Origin: an uncultured Cohaesibacter sp. | GTDB lineage: Bacteria > Pseudomonadota > Alphaproteobacteria > Rhizobiales > Cohaesibacteraceae | Length of the DNA: 64,000 nucleotides | NCBI RefSeq assembly: GCF_963662805.1 | Contig: NZ_OY759873.1 | Span: forward strand, 62,001 to 126,000 | Reading direction: 5' to 3' | In this document: positions 12,409 through 21,700 of the stretch, piece after piece | How positions within the stretch are numbered: position 1 is the stretch's first letter | Layout of the letters: each line of letters opens with the position of its first letter | The notes under the pieces: generated by a model | What the model was told of the DNA's origin: nothing | The model's database searches: none | Seen by the model: only the letters and a program-made list of their open reading frames with translations | Translations under genes and position numbers: made by a program

Positions 12409-13125
12409 ATGACCGATGAGCGAGACATCTGCCTTGCGCTGGATACCGCGCTTGAGGCCTGCTCTGTGGGCCTCGCCATCCGTGACAGCAGATCGCAGCA
12501 CGACGTCAGCAAGTCAGTGGTAATCGGCCGTGGCCATGCAGAACGGCTGATGGACGAGATCGCCGCGCTGCTCGATGCAGAGGGTCTTGGCTATCAGGAT
12601 CTGACCCGCCTTGCTGTCACTGTCGGTCCGGGCAGTTTCACTGGTCTCAGGGTTGGTCTGGCCACCGCGCGTGCTCTTGCGCTGGCGCTTGACGTCCCGC
12701 TGGTCGGTGCCTCGACCCTCACGGCGCTGGCGCTCACGGCTCAGCGACGCGGCCATCAGGGCCCACTCGCCGCGCTCATTGATGCCCGGCGGGATCAGAT
12801 CTACGGCGAGATTTTTGAGCTTTCCGCACAGTCCGTCTCCCCCTTGAGCCTGCAGGAGGCTTCTGCACGCAGTGCGGAGACCTTTGCCACGCTGTGCGTA
12901 TCGCGCCCCGGCCTTGCGATGATCGGGTCCGGAGCGGCAGAAGTGCGCGAATGCGAGACGAGCCTTGAGGATGCGCTGATCTTTTCGCCGCCCCATCCGG
13001 ACATGGCAGCCCTCGCTGTCTGGGCGCTTGATCAACCCGCTCCCCTCTCAACACCCTCACCCCTCTATTTGCGTGCGCCGGATGCCAAACCGCAGGCGGC
13101 AAGCACAATCGCCAGGCTGACTTGA
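12409..13125 (+). CDS. tsaB: tRNA threonylcarbamoyladenosine biosynthesis protein TsaB
   Basis: Non-catalytic partner that dimerises with TsaD in the synthesis of t6A at position 37 of ANN-decoding tRNAs. The 238-residue product has the ASKHA-fold N-terminus (ICLALDTALEACSVGL) and the conserved GPGSFTGLRVG near 74-84. It is followed by rimI, the common pairing in bacteria. The stop at 13125 is followed by 211 bases before the rimI start, which is longer than in most relatives; that gap could carry a short open frame, but I see no support for it. Confidence 0.95.
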   Translation: MTDERDICLALDTALEACSVGLAIRDSRSQHDVSKSVVIGRGHAERLMDEIAALLDAEGLGYQDLTRLAVTVGPGSFTGLRVGLATARALALALDVPLVGASTLTALALTAQRRGHQGPLAALIDARRDQIYGEIFELSAQSVSPLSLQEASARSAETFATLCVSRPGLAMIGSGAAEVRECETSLEDALIFSPPHPDMAALAVWALDQPAPLSTPSPLYLRAPDAKPQAASTIARLT

Positions 13126-13336
13126 TACAGGTCTTTGTCCGGCGGCTGCATTTCGTCAATAAAGGGTTAAAATCCGTTGGTGGAACAGGGAAATTTTCCT
13201 TCGACGATTTGTGGTCTTTTCGGGAATCAAACCAGATGAAATCATGCGTGCGGTCGGTGGAAGGGCTGTTTGAGGACCGAAGCGCCAAATTCGGGATGCT
13301 TCTTGGAGATGCTTCGGGGCAAAGCGGGAGAGTGAT

Positions 13337-13849
13337 GTGATCTTTGCGCTCAAGACAACATCGTTGGTCGCCCAAGCCAGCACGGAAGATATTTCCGTGT
13401 TGACCGACATTCACGCGCAATGTTTTGCACGCGGCTGGTCGGCAAGCGAATTCCAGTCGCTGCTGGCTGACAAGCTCGTCGATTGTCTGGTCCTGCGCCG
13501 GTCGAGCTTTCTTGCCACCGATCAGATTGCGGGCTTCGTGCTGGCGCGGTCGGTCACGGATGAAGCCGAAATTCTCACCATTGCCGTCGATCCAGACCAT
13601 CAGAACAGCGGCTGCGGTCGCCAGTTGATGGAAGGCCTGATGCGCAAGCTTTATGGTGATCGGGTCGCAAAGCTGTTTCTGGAGGTGGACGCAAGCAACG
13701 AACCTGCGCTATCACTCTATCGTGGTTTGGGATTCGAAAAGGTGGGAGAACGCAAGGGCTATTACACCAGCGCCAACGACACCCCCTCTCTCGCCCTGAT
13801 CATGCAGGTCAATCTGAGCCGCAAACCGATCAAACGCACACCCCTCTAA
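13337..13849 (+). CDS. rimI: Ribosomal protein S18 N-terminal alanine acetyltransferase RimI
   Basis: GNAT-family acetyltransferase of 170 residues that acetylates the N-terminal alanine of ribosomal protein S18; homologues can act on other proteins. The acetyl-CoA motif is VDPDHQNSGCGRQLMEGLM near 83-101, with the downstream LEVDASNEPALSLYRGLGFEKVGERKGYY split over residues 112-141 typical of RimI. The start is a GTG at 13337 with GGGAG seven bases upstream. A stop in frame prevents any much longer form. The gene is 21 bases before fur, so the two may be co-transcribed. Confidence 0.9.
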   Translation: MIFALKTTSLVAQASTEDISVLTDIHAQCFARGWSASEFQSLLADKLVDCLVLRRSSFLATDQIAGFVLARSVTDEAEILTIAVDPDHQNSGCGRQLMEGLMRKLYGDRVAKLFLEVDASNEPALSLYRGLGFEKVGERKGYYTSANDTPSLALIMQVNLSRKPIKRTPL

Positions 13850-13870
13850 AGTGCAAAGAGGCATCCGTAC

Positions 13871-14302
13871 ATGGTACAAAATCACAAAACCAGCATCGAG
13901 GATCTGTGCACCAATGCCGGCATGCGCATGACAGAGCAGCGGCGGGTCATCGCACGGGTGCTGGACGCCGCCATCGACCATCCGGATGTGGAAGAACTCT
14001 ATGCCCGCGCCGTCAAGATCGACAGCAATATCTCGATCTCGACCGTCTACCGTACCGTCAAGCTGTTCGAGGATGCAGGCATCATCGAACGCCACGATTT
14101 CCGCGACGGCCGGTCTCGCTACGAGACCATCACCGAGGAACATCACGATCATCTCATCGATCTGAAAACCGGCAAGGTGATCGAATTCCATGATGAAGAG
14201 ATCGAGCGCCTGCAGGTTGAAGTCGCCCGTCGGCTCGGATTCAAGCTGGTCGATCATCGGCTTGAGCTGTATGGTGTGCGCATCGACGAAAAAGACAAAT
14301 AG
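13871..14302 (+). CDS. fur: Fur-family transcriptional regulator (Fur/Mur branch)
   Basis: Metal-dependent repressor of 143 residues. The winged-helix part contains GMRMTEQRRVIARVL (residues 17-31) and ISISTVYRTVKLFEDAGII, the recognition region. The dimerisation and metal domain has the family motif EEHHDHLIDLKTGKVIEF, with clustered histidines for the regulatory site. It lacks the C-terminal CxxC pairs of E. coli Fur, as do many alphaproteobacterial members. In Rhizobiales the gene at this locus (after tsaB-rimI) usually acts as Mur, a manganese-responsive repressor of the sit or mntH uptake genes. Sequence alone cannot separate iron from manganese sensing, so the symbol is given as fur. 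Irr, the second Fur-family member, is at 40981. Confidence 0.93.
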   Translation: MVQNHKTSIEDLCTNAGMRMTEQRRVIARVLDAAIDHPDVEELYARAVKIDSNISISTVYRTVKLFEDAGIIERHDFRDGRSRYETITEEHHDHLIDLKTGKVIEFHDEEIERLQVEVARRLGFKLVDHRLELYGVRIDEKDK

Positions 14303-14373
14303 AATCACCGCCGTCCCCATTCGGTCATATCGAAGAACCGAGTCCCATTCCCCGTTTGACCAAGGCACACAGT

Positions 14374-15243
14374 ATGAAGGATCGCCGGTCCAAGTTTTCC
14401 GTGACATCCATTCGGGCATTCTGTGCCCTTGCGATCATAGCTCTCGTGGCGCTGCCTCTCATCCCGATCCAGTATCTCTCCGTGCTGCTCGACATGCCGA
14501 GCAAGCGCTGGATTCCGGTGCTGTTTCACCGCATCGTCTGCTGGGCTCTGGGCGTTCGGGTCAAGGTCAAGGGAAGCTGCACAACCGAGGGTGCGGTCCT
14601 GATCACGTCAAACCATGTCTCGTGGCTCGACATTTCGGTGCTGAGCTCGGTGCAGCCGGTTTCCTTCATTGCCAAATCCGAGGTCGCGGGCTGGCCGATC
14701 TTTGGCATGTTCGCCAAGCTGCAGCGGTCGATCTTCGTCAATCGCTCGAAACGCTCCGAAACCGGGGACGTTGCCCGCGAAATCGCCAAGCGCCTCAAGG
14801 AAGGCGACGCCATGGTGCTGTTCGCAGAAGGCACATCCTCGAACGGCAACGAAGTGCTGCCCTTTCGCACCGCGCTGATCGGGGCGGCAAAGGCCGCAAT
14901 GATTGCCGGGCCTTCGAATGGCGAAGAGGCCGATGAGGTTGAGAAAGAGGAAGACAAAATTGTCTGGATCCAGCCTCTGTCCATCGCCTATATCCGCATT
15001 CAGGGCCTGCCCATGGGGCGGCAGCATCGACATATCGCAGCCTGGTATGGAGACATGGATCTGGCTCCTCATCTCTGGGCACTGGCCAAGGAAGGAGCCA
15101 TCGACGTCACGGTGACCTTTGGCGAGCCGATCCCCTTTGGCGCCGATGCCAATCGCAAGGATGCAGCCCGCAAGGCCGAAGAGGCGGTTCGTGCCAGCCT
15201 CCTGCATGATCTCCACCATCAGAGCGCTCCCCAGCGCCGATAG
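14374..15243 (+). CDS. plsC: 1-acyl-sn-glycerol-3-phosphate acyltransferase (PlsC family)
   Basis: Inner-membrane acyltransferase that adds the second acyl chain to lysophosphatidic acid or a related lysolipid. The 289-residue product has one or two N-terminal hydrophobic segments (FCALAIIALVALPLIPI), the catalytic NHVSWLD (H-x4-D motif), the SRSIFVNR-like segment (QRSIFVNRSKRSE) and the substrate motif FAEGTSSNG. A charged insert (EEADEVEKEEDK, near 189-200) separates the last strands. The ATG at 14374 has AAGG ten bases upstream; a TTG at 14356 has no ribosome site. The family also includes ornithine-lipid acyltransferase OlsA, so substrate is not certain. Confidence 0.9.
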   Translation: MKDRRSKFSVTSIRAFCALAIIALVALPLIPIQYLSVLLDMPSKRWIPVLFHRIVCWALGVRVKVKGSCTTEGAVLITSNHVSWLDISVLSSVQPVSFIAKSEVAGWPIFGMFAKLQRSIFVNRSKRSETGDVAREIAKRLKEGDAMVLFAEGTSSNGNEVLPFRTALIGAAKAAMIAGPSNGEEADEVEKEEDKIVWIQPLSIAYIRIQGLPMGRQHRHIAAWYGDMDLAPHLWALAKEGAIDVTVTFGEPIPFGADANRKDAARKAEEAVRASLLHDLHHQSAPQRR

Positions 15244-15408
15244 AGGGACTTGAAGGGACGAAATGGCCTTTCTTGCGCGCCTCGCCTGCCTTTGAGAGCC
15301 AATTTGACTTTGCATTGACGGGCAAAACAGGATAAAGGGGTGCGCTATTCCCGGGCCAAGCTGCCTCAAGCAGGTCCCGTTTTCTGCCAATAACCGGATT
15401 GAGCTTAA

Positions 15409-16776
15409 ATGACTGCCTTTGAAAACAAGAAAGTCTTTGTGAAGACCTATGGATGCCAGATGAATGTCTATGATTCCGACCGCATGTCGGATTCACTGGC
15501 AACCAAGGGATACAGCCCGACCGATGTGATGGAAGAGGCGGATCTGGTGATCCTGAATACCTGCCACATCCGCGAGAAGGCAGCGGAGAAGGTCTATTCC
15601 GAGCTCGGTCGCATTCGCCAGCTCAAGGAAAAGCGTGCCAAGGCGGGCAAAGGCGAGATGAAGATCGGCATTGCCGGTTGCGTTGCACAGGCCGAGGGAC
15701 AGGAAATCATCCGCCGTGCGCCGGTGGTCGATCTGGTGGTTGGCCCGCAGGCCTATCACAAGCTGCCCGAACTGCTTGACCGCACAAACAATGGTGCGCG
15801 CGTGGTGGAAACCGATTTTCCCGTCGAGGACAAATTTGCCGCATTGCCTGCTGCCAAGCGCGAGATCACCCGCAAGAGGGGCGTCAGTTCCTTTCTTACC
15901 GTACAGGAAGGCTGCGATAAATTCTGCACCTTCTGCGTCGTGCCCTACACCCGTGGCGCGGAAATGTCCCGCCCGGTGAGTCAGATCGTTGCGGAAGCGG
16001 AACGATTGGCCGATGCAGGGGTGCGCGAAGTCACGCTTCTGGGTCAGAATGTGAACGCCTACCACGGCGAAGGGCCGGATGGCGCGGACTGGGGCCTTGG
16101 CGAGCTTTTGTTCCGCCTCGCCGAGATCGACGGTCTCGACCGCCTGCGCTACACCACAAGCCATCCGCGCGACATGGATGACGTGTTGATGGCCGCGCAC
16201 CGGGATCTGGATATCCTGATGCCCTATCTGCACCTGCCGGTGCAGGCCGGTTCGGACAAGATCCTCAAGGCGATGAACCGCCAGCACAGCTATGACGACT
16301 ATGTGCGCCTCATCGAGCGCATCCGCACGGCACGGCCTGACATTGCGCTTTCCGGCGACTTCATCGTCGGCTTCCCCGGCGAGACGGAAGAGGATTTTGA
16401 GGACACCATGCGCATCGTGCGCGAGGTTACCTATGCCTCGGCCTTCAGCTTCAAATATTCCCCGCGCCCCGGCACGCCCGCTGCCGATCACGAGGAACAG
16501 GTGGCCGAAGCCATCAAATCCGAACGGCTCCATCGCCTCCAAGAGCTTCTGACCAAACAGCAGCGCGCCTTCAATGCCTCCAAGAAAGGCACCGAGATGA
16601 CCGTGCTTCTGGAGCGCAAGGGGCGCGAGCCGGGCCAGCTGGTCGGCAAGTCGCCATGGCTGCAAGCGGTGCAAGTTGATGCACCAGAGGAATTGATTGG
16701 TGAAATTGTCACAGTTACCATTGATACTGTTGGGACAAACAGTCTGTTCGGTTCCATGATTGGCAAACCTGTCTAA
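15409..16776 (+). CDS. miaB: tRNA-2-methylthio-N6-dimethylallyladenosine synthase MiaB
   Basis: Radical-SAM methylthiotransferase that converts i6A37 to ms2i6A37 in tRNAs reading UNN codons. The 455-residue product has the N-terminal MTTase domain with cluster cysteines (KTYGCQMN at residues 8-15, LNTCHIREKA and IAGCVAQAEG), the radical-SAM cluster motif C-x3-C-x2-C at Cys169, Cys173 and Cys176, and a C-terminal TRAM domain (TEMTVLLERKGREPGQLVG). Length and architecture match the family. The next gene, phoH, begins 70 bases on; miaB-phoH-ybeY-ybeX-lnt is an order shared with E. coli and many alphaproteobacteria. Confidence 0.98.
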   Translation: MTAFENKKVFVKTYGCQMNVYDSDRMSDSLATKGYSPTDVMEEADLVILNTCHIREKAAEKVYSELGRIRQLKEKRAKAGKGEMKIGIAGCVAQAEGQEIIRRAPVVDLVVGPQAYHKLPELLDRTNNGARVVETDFPVEDKFAALPAAKREITRKRGVSSFLTVQEGCDKFCTFCVVPYTRGAEMSRPVSQIVAEAERLADAGVREVTLLGQNVNAYHGEGPDGADWGLGELLFRLAEIDGLDRLRYTTSHPRDMDDVLMAAHRDLDILMPYLHLPVQAGSDKILKAMNRQHSYDDYVRLIERIRTARPDIALSGDFIVGFPGETEEDFEDTMRIVREVTYASAFSFKYSPRPGTPAADHEEQVAEAIKSERLHRLQELLTKQQRAFNASKKGTEMTVLLERKGREPGQLVGKSPWLQAVQVDAPEELIGEIVTVTIDTVGTNSLFGSMIGKPV

Positions 16777-16845
16777 TATGGTTTGTCATGGTGGCCGAGC
16801 AACAGGCTCCTGCCACCAACCTGATGTTTGCGAAGGGATAAGCGT

Positions 16846-18096
16846 TTGAGCGATCAGCGCCGCGAAAAGAGCAAGAAGCAAAGAGGCAGCAAGCCCCCCC
16901 GGGACCACAAAGGCTGGGACCCGCAAAAAGATGAAAGAAATCATAGAGATCATCTGGCTCACAAGGCGCTTTCGGCAGCCTCGGACATGGGCCATATTGT
17001 GCTGTCCTATGACGACAACCGTCTGGCTGCCGACTTGTTCGGGGAATATGACCAGAATCTCGCCCGCATCGAGCAGAAGCTGAACATCGAAGCCATCGCA
17101 CGGGGCAACCGGGTCACCATCAAGGGGCCGGGCGACCTTTGTGATCTGGCCAAGATGGTGCTTGATTCGCTCTATCACAGGCTTCAGGAAGGCGATGTCA
17201 TCGAGCAGGCCGATGTGGATGGTGCCATTCGCATGGCCCAGGCCGCCGATGAACAGCTGATGCTGCCAGAGGTCGTTCCGGAACGCAGCGAAGGCGCGGG
17301 CAAGATGCACTTTGCCCAGATCGCCACCCGCAAGAAGAAACTGACCGCCCGCACCGCGACGCAGGACGCTTACATTCGCGCGATGGACCGCGCCGACCTG
17401 ATCTTCGGCACCGGGCCTGCCGGGACCGGCAAGACCTATCTCGCTGTCGCCTATGCCGCGATGCTGCTAGAGCGGGGCGTCGTCGAACGCATCATCCTGT
17501 CGCGACCGGCCGTTGAAGCCGGTGAACGCCTCGGCTTCCTGCCCGGCGACATGAAGGAAAAGGTCGATCCCTATCTCCGCCCGCTCTATGACGCCCTCTA
17601 TGACATGATGCCGCCGGACAAGGTGGAACGGGAGCTTGAGGCCAAGATCATCGAGATCGCGCCGCTCGCCTTCATGCGTGGTCGAACCCTGTCGAACTCG
17701 GTGGTCATTCTCGATGAGGCCCAGAACACGACATCGATGCAGATGAAGATGTTCCTCACGCGCCTTGGCGAGAATTCCAAGATGATCGTCACGGGCGACC
17801 CGAGCCAGATCGACTTGCCCAGCGGTGAGCAATCCGGCCTCGTGCAGGCGATGGAACTGCTCAGCGACATTCCCTCGATCGTCCGTGTCCAGTTCACCGC
17901 CGAGGACGTGGTGCGCCACGAGCTGGTCATGCGCATCGTCAATGCCTATGACGAGGATTCAAGACGCAGAGCTCAGGCCCGCCGGGTTCTGAAACGCGAG
18001 CGCACACGCAACATCGATGCTGAAGAGCGGTTGTCCAATCTGGATTTCGAGCATCCAGACATGCTCGCGGCCTACCCCGAAGAGGGAGAGTCCTGA
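16846..18096 (+). CDS. ybeZ: PhoH-like ATPase (YbeZ)
   Basis: P-loop ATPase/predicted RNA helicase that partners with the endoribonuclease YbeY. Walker A is GPAGTGKTYLA near residues 190-200 and Walker B is VVILDEAQNT near 286-295. Start is uncertain. A TTG at 16846 has AAGGGA seven bases upstream and gives 416 residues; a TTG at 16828 lacks a site; the first ATG (16987) would give 369 residues but has no ribosome site. The extra N-terminal segment of the longer form is very basic (QRREKSKKQRGSKPPRDHKG), plausible for RNA contact. The stop is two bases from the ybeY ATG, so translation is probably coupled. Confidence 0.93.
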   Translation: MSDQRREKSKKQRGSKPPRDHKGWDPQKDERNHRDHLAHKALSAASDMGHIVLSYDDNRLAADLFGEYDQNLARIEQKLNIEAIARGNRVTIKGPGDLCDLAKMVLDSLYHRLQEGDVIEQADVDGAIRMAQAADEQLMLPEVVPERSEGAGKMHFAQIATRKKKLTARTATQDAYIRAMDRADLIFGTGPAGTGKTYLAVAYAAMLLERGVVERIILSRPAVEAGERLGFLPGDMKEKVDPYLRPLYDALYDMMPPDKVERELEAKIIEIAPLAFMRGRTLSNSVVILDEAQNTTSMQMKMFLTRLGENSKMIVTGDPSQIDLPSGEQSGLVQAMELLSDIPSIVRVQFTAEDVVRHELVMRIVNAYDEDSRRRAQARRVLKRERTRNIDAEERLSNLDFEHPDMLAAYPEEGES

Positions 18097-18098
18097 CC

Positions 18099-18623
18099 AT
18101 GCCCGACACCTCCGATGGTGAGCTGAGCAAGGACTTCCTGATCGAGGCCAAAGCCTGGAACGATCTTGACGGTCTTGAAATGCTGATCGCCTTTTCCCTC
18201 GATGCCGCCTATAATCATGTGGTCCGGGAGGAAGGCATTCGCTTTTTGCCAACCTGCGAAATCTCGCTGGTGTTCGTGGACGATGAGGCGATCCGGGTGC
18301 TCAATGCAGAGCACCGCGGCAAGGACAAGGCAACCAACGTGCTGTCCTTTCCTCAGGATGAAGATGCAGAGGTCTTTGGCCCCATGCTCGGAGACGTGGT
18401 TTTCGCCTATGAGACCATTTTGCGAGAAGCCGATGAAATGGGACTTGCAATCTCGGCTCATCTGACACATCTCTGTATTCATGGTTTCTTACATTTGCTT
18501 GGTTACGATCACATAGAGTCCGATGAAGCAGACAAGATGGAAAGCGTTGAAATCGCCATCCTTGCGCAGCTGGGCCTTGAAAACCCTTATGAGGGTACGG
18601 TCGTTTCGGACATGCTGGATTGA
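18099..18623 (+). CDS. ybeY: Endoribonuclease YbeY (rRNA maturation)
   Basis: Single-strand-specific metallo-RNase required for 16S rRNA 3' end maturation and 70S quality control. The 174-residue product has the signature zinc-binding motif H-x3-H-x5-H (HGFLHLLGYDH) and the upstream NVLSFPQ segment preceded by RGKDKAT. YbeY of Sinorhizobium is a well-known pleiotropic factor, so the assignment has functional precedent in this order. Overlap-free coupling with ybeZ and a 112-base gap to ybeX suggest one operon. Confidence 0.97.
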   Translation: MPDTSDGELSKDFLIEAKAWNDLDGLEMLIAFSLDAAYNHVVREEGIRFLPTCEISLVFVDDEAIRVLNAEHRGKDKATNVLSFPQDEDAEVFGPMLGDVVFAYETILREADEMGLAISAHLTHLCIHGFLHLLGYDHIESDEADKMESVEIAILAQLGLENPYEGTVVSDMLD

Positions 18624-18735
18624 CCGACGGACTTGCGTTTCTCCCGCGCTGTCCATTGATGCCACCCTGTTTGGCCGCATAATCGGCCAGGATTTTGGAT
18701 TGAGGGCGCAGCGATAGCATGAGCGCCAAAACACG

Positions 18736-19944
18736 ATGAACGACCCTGACCCTTCTCAACCGGCTTCCTCCCACATGAACGGCAGCGCTGTTGCCGCGTC
18801 TTCGAACGCCCAATCAAACGGCGAGACATCCCTTCACGAAGGCAGCTGGCTCCAGCGCCTCACGCAAAGCTTTGTCGCCAAACTCCCCAACACCTCGCTC
18901 AGAACGCAGATGGAAGGCGCTCTGGCCGAAGAGAGTGGCGATGATGCCTTTTCCGCCGAAGAAAAGGCGATGCTCCGCAACATTCTGGCGCTGAGGGAAA
19001 TGCGCGTCGACGACGTGATGGTACCGCGCGCGGACATTGATGCGGTCGAGCATGATATTTCCCTTGGCACTCTGCTTGCCGTCTATGAGGATGTGGGACA
19101 CTCCCGTCTTCCGGTCTATCGGGAAACTCTCGATGATCCGGTGGGTATGGTTCACATCAAGGATGTGCTCGGCCTGATGACCCAGGAGAGCGGCATCGGC
19201 CCTGTCGAGGATAGCCGCGAGGGCAGCTCCGCGCTCGATTCCATGGAAGGAGCAGACGCCGCATCTAATGATCGAGCAGAAGAGCAATCCGATGAACCCG
19301 CGGCCAGCAACCGGCCTGGAAATCTTGACAATGTGGATCTTGACCGTCCTCTCAAGGATCTCGGTCTCATTCGTGACGTTCTGTTCGTCCCCCCCTCCAT
19401 GCCTGCGGTTGACCTGATGGCCAGCATGCGGGCTGCACGCACCCAGATGGCACTGGTCATTGATGAATATGGCGGCACGGACGGGCTTGTCAGCCTTGAG
19501 GATGTGGTGGAAACGGTCGTTGGCGACATCGAGGACGAGCACGACGACGAGAGCGAGGTTTTCATCGCCGAGGCAGGCCCGAACCTGTTCATCGCCGATG
19601 CCAAGGCCGATCTTGACGATGTGGTCGAAACCATCGGCGTTCCGCTGCCCATCGATGAGGAGGACCGTGATGACGTGGACACCCTGGGCGGTTTCATCTT
19701 CACATTGATCGGTCGCATTCCTGTTCGCGGCGAGCTGATCTCAGTGTCCGAGGGTCTCGAATTTGAAATCATGGAAGCGGACCGGCGGCGCATCCGTCGC
19801 GTCAAGATCCGGCTCAAACCCACGAAAAAGCCGATCAAGCGTCCTGTCGCCCTGACACGCTCCGCAACCGACGAGCCACAAGGTGCTGCCCACCCCGAAG
19901 AGGCCAATGCCAGCCCGGAAGCCCCGGCAGACGATCACACGTGA
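18736..19944 (+). CDS. ybeX: CBS-domain protein of the HlyC/CorC family (YbeX)
   Basis: Soluble 402-residue protein without the DUF21 membrane domain. It has a CBS pair (MRVDDVMVPRADIDAVEHDI at residues 93-112, and the second half ending VDLMASMRAARTQMALVIDE) and a C-terminal CorC_HlyC domain (FIADAKADLDDVVETIGV, DTLGGFIFTLIGRIPVRGE). Relatives are implicated in Mg/Co efflux and ribosome homeostasis. Between the two CBS repeats is an unusual acidic, Ser/Ala-rich insert of about 45 residues (near 155-200, e.g. SSALDSMEGADAASNDRAEE), predicted to be disordered. The gene lies between ybeY and lnt as in E. coli. Confidence 0.94.
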   Translation: MNDPDPSQPASSHMNGSAVAASSNAQSNGETSLHEGSWLQRLTQSFVAKLPNTSLRTQMEGALAEESGDDAFSAEEKAMLRNILALREMRVDDVMVPRADIDAVEHDISLGTLLAVYEDVGHSRLPVYRETLDDPVGMVHIKDVLGLMTQESGIGPVEDSREGSSALDSMEGADAASNDRAEEQSDEPAASNRPGNLDNVDLDRPLKDLGLIRDVLFVPPSMPAVDLMASMRAARTQMALVIDEYGGTDGLVSLEDVVETVVGDIEDEHDDESEVFIAEAGPNLFIADAKADLDDVVETIGVPLPIDEEDRDDVDTLGGFIFTLIGRIPVRGELISVSEGLEFEIMEADRRRIRRVKIRLKPTKKPIKRPVALTRSATDEPQGAAHPEEANASPEAPADDHT

Positions 19945-20101
19945 TCCTTTTGCCCGCTCCGTTTCTGTTGCGGCCATCCGGTCGCGACGAGACATGGAGC
20001 CAGTTTGTTGCCCAAAACAGGGCACGGGCACTTGACCTTGGCAGGAGATGTGGCGCTTGTTGACCATAAATCCGTTGGAACCCTGATTCGACAAGCACCC
20101 T

Positions 20102-21691
20102 ATGCCCTTTTTTGTTTCCACCCTTTTGCTGATGGATGGATGGCGCAGACTGGCTGTGGCCTTCATCGCCGGCATTCTTGCGAGCTTTGCGCAGTTTCCC
20201 TTCGGGTGGTTTCCGCTTTTGTGGCTGTCGGTGCCGGTTCTTGTGTGGCTGCTCGATTCTGCTTCGCTTGGCCAGTCTGTCCGGCAGGCCGCCTTCAGCA
20301 TGGCGCGCGTTGGCTGGATGTTCGGGTTCGGCTTTTTCCTTTGCACCTTCTACTGGCTCGGTGCGGCCTTTCTGGTGGAAGCTGACAAGTACGCCTGGGC
20401 CATGCCATTGGCGGTGGTTGTTCTTCCGGCCGGGCTGGCGCTGTTCTGGGGACTTGCAACCGGATTGAGTGCCTATGTCTGGTCAGCCTCCCCGCACCGC
20501 ATCCTCTGGCTGGGACTTCTGCTGGCTCTCGTGGAGTGGTTGCGCGGCGTTGTCTTCACCGGACTTCCCTGGGGCGGTTTCGGGCCCGCCCTCGTCTCGA
20601 ATGACATCATGATGCAGGCGCTTTCTGTCGTTGGCCCAAACACGATGGCGCTGTTTTCCGTCATTCTGTTTGCGTTGCCGGTCTGCCTTGTCAGTGAAGC
20701 CCGTTTCCGCTCGCTTGGCAGGATGCTCGCCGGTGTTATCTGTGTGCTGTTTCTGGCTCAGCTGGGTTTCGGCTTTTACCGCACGAGCCTGCCCACGACG
20801 ATTGCCGAAGCTGCCCCGACTGTCCGTCTGGTGCAGCCCAACATTCCGCAGACCGAAAAGTGGAAGTTCGAGAACCGGTCCTGGATTTTCAATCGACTTC
20901 TGGCCCTGACCTCGCTTGATGCTGCGGATACGCCTGTCGAGCCGGTCGACATGGTATTCTGGCCAGAATCAGCGCTTCCCTTCTTCCTGATGGAGCAATC
21001 TGGAGCGCTCGCTGCCATCAAATCCTCTTTGCCACCGGGGGCCGGTCTTGTAACCGGGGCCTTGCGGCGCGATCCGGAGCTTCGTCTGGCGGATGAAATC
21101 TACAACTCCGTGTATCAGCTCGGGACGGACGGGACGATCCTTGCCGCCTACGACAAGCTCCACCTTGTCCCGTTTGGCGAGTATCTGCCCATGCAATCTC
21201 TGCTGGCAAAAATGGGTTTGGAACAGTTGGCCGCGCAGAAATCAGGTTTTACAAGCGGAACGAAAGGTATTTTTCTAGAAGATTCCAAGCTGGGGAACAT
21301 TCTTCCACTGATTTGTTTCGAAGTCGCATTCTCCGGAGAGTTGTTGAAGCGTGTCGATGGCGCCGACATCATCGTTAACGTTACCAATGATGCATGGTTT
21401 GGTAACAGCATTGGTCCTTGGCAACATCTGCATATTGCCAAGATGCGCGCGGTGGAAACTGGATTGCCTCTGTTACGCATTGCGAATACAGGCATTTCCG
21501 CTGTTATCGATGGACGTGGGCGCGTGTTGAAGCAACTTAATCTGGGAACTGAAGGAGTAGTGCAGACCAAAACTCCGAGCAAACTGTCGTCGACTATTTA
21601 TTCGCAATTTGGCAACCTTATTTTCTTTACAATTTGTGCATTAATAATTTTAGCAACTATAAGTATATCCATAAAATTCCGTAAGGATTGA
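20102..21691 (+). CDS. lnt: Apolipoprotein N-acyltransferase Lnt
   Basis: Integral inner-membrane enzyme that N-acylates the lipid-modified cysteine of lipoproteins. The 529-residue product has about six N-terminal membrane segments, a periplasmic nitrilase-like domain and a final C-terminal membrane helix. The catalytic triad is visible as Glu289 (FWPESALPFF), Lys352 (YDKLHLVPFGEYLP) and Cys405 (LICFEVAF). The last 150 codons change character: from about 21230 the DNA becomes AT-rich with codons such as ATA, TTA and TTT that are rare elsewhere in the window, although the catalytic Cys lies within this stretch and no frameshift is seen. An alternative ATG at 20132 would drop ten residues. Confidence 0.96.
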   Translation: MPFFVSTLLLMDGWRRLAVAFIAGILASFAQFPFGWFPLLWLSVPVLVWLLDSASLGQSVRQAAFSMARVGWMFGFGFFLCTFYWLGAAFLVEADKYAWAMPLAVVVLPAGLALFWGLATGLSAYVWSASPHRILWLGLLLALVEWLRGVVFTGLPWGGFGPALVSNDIMMQALSVVGPNTMALFSVILFALPVCLVSEARFRSLGRMLAGVICVLFLAQLGFGFYRTSLPTTIAEAAPTVRLVQPNIPQTEKWKFENRSWIFNRLLALTSLDAADTPVEPVDMVFWPESALPFFLMEQSGALAAIKSSLPPGAGLVTGALRRDPELRLADEIYNSVYQLGTDGTILAAYDKLHLVPFGEYLPMQSLLAKMGLEQLAAQKSGFTSGTKGIFLEDSKLGNILPLICFEVAFSGELLKRVDGADIIVNVTNDAWFGNSIGPWQHLHIAKMRAVETGLPLLRIANTGISAVIDGRGRVLKQLNLGTEGVVQTKTPSKLSSTIYSQFGNLIFFTICALIILATISISIKFRKD

Positions 21692-21700
21692 CAGGACGAA

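Noticed and set aside
13122..13340. 72-codon frame between tsaB and rimI
   Set aside because: Starts at a TTG overlapping the tsaB stop, has no ribosome site of its own and no known motif; it probably just spans the long gap.
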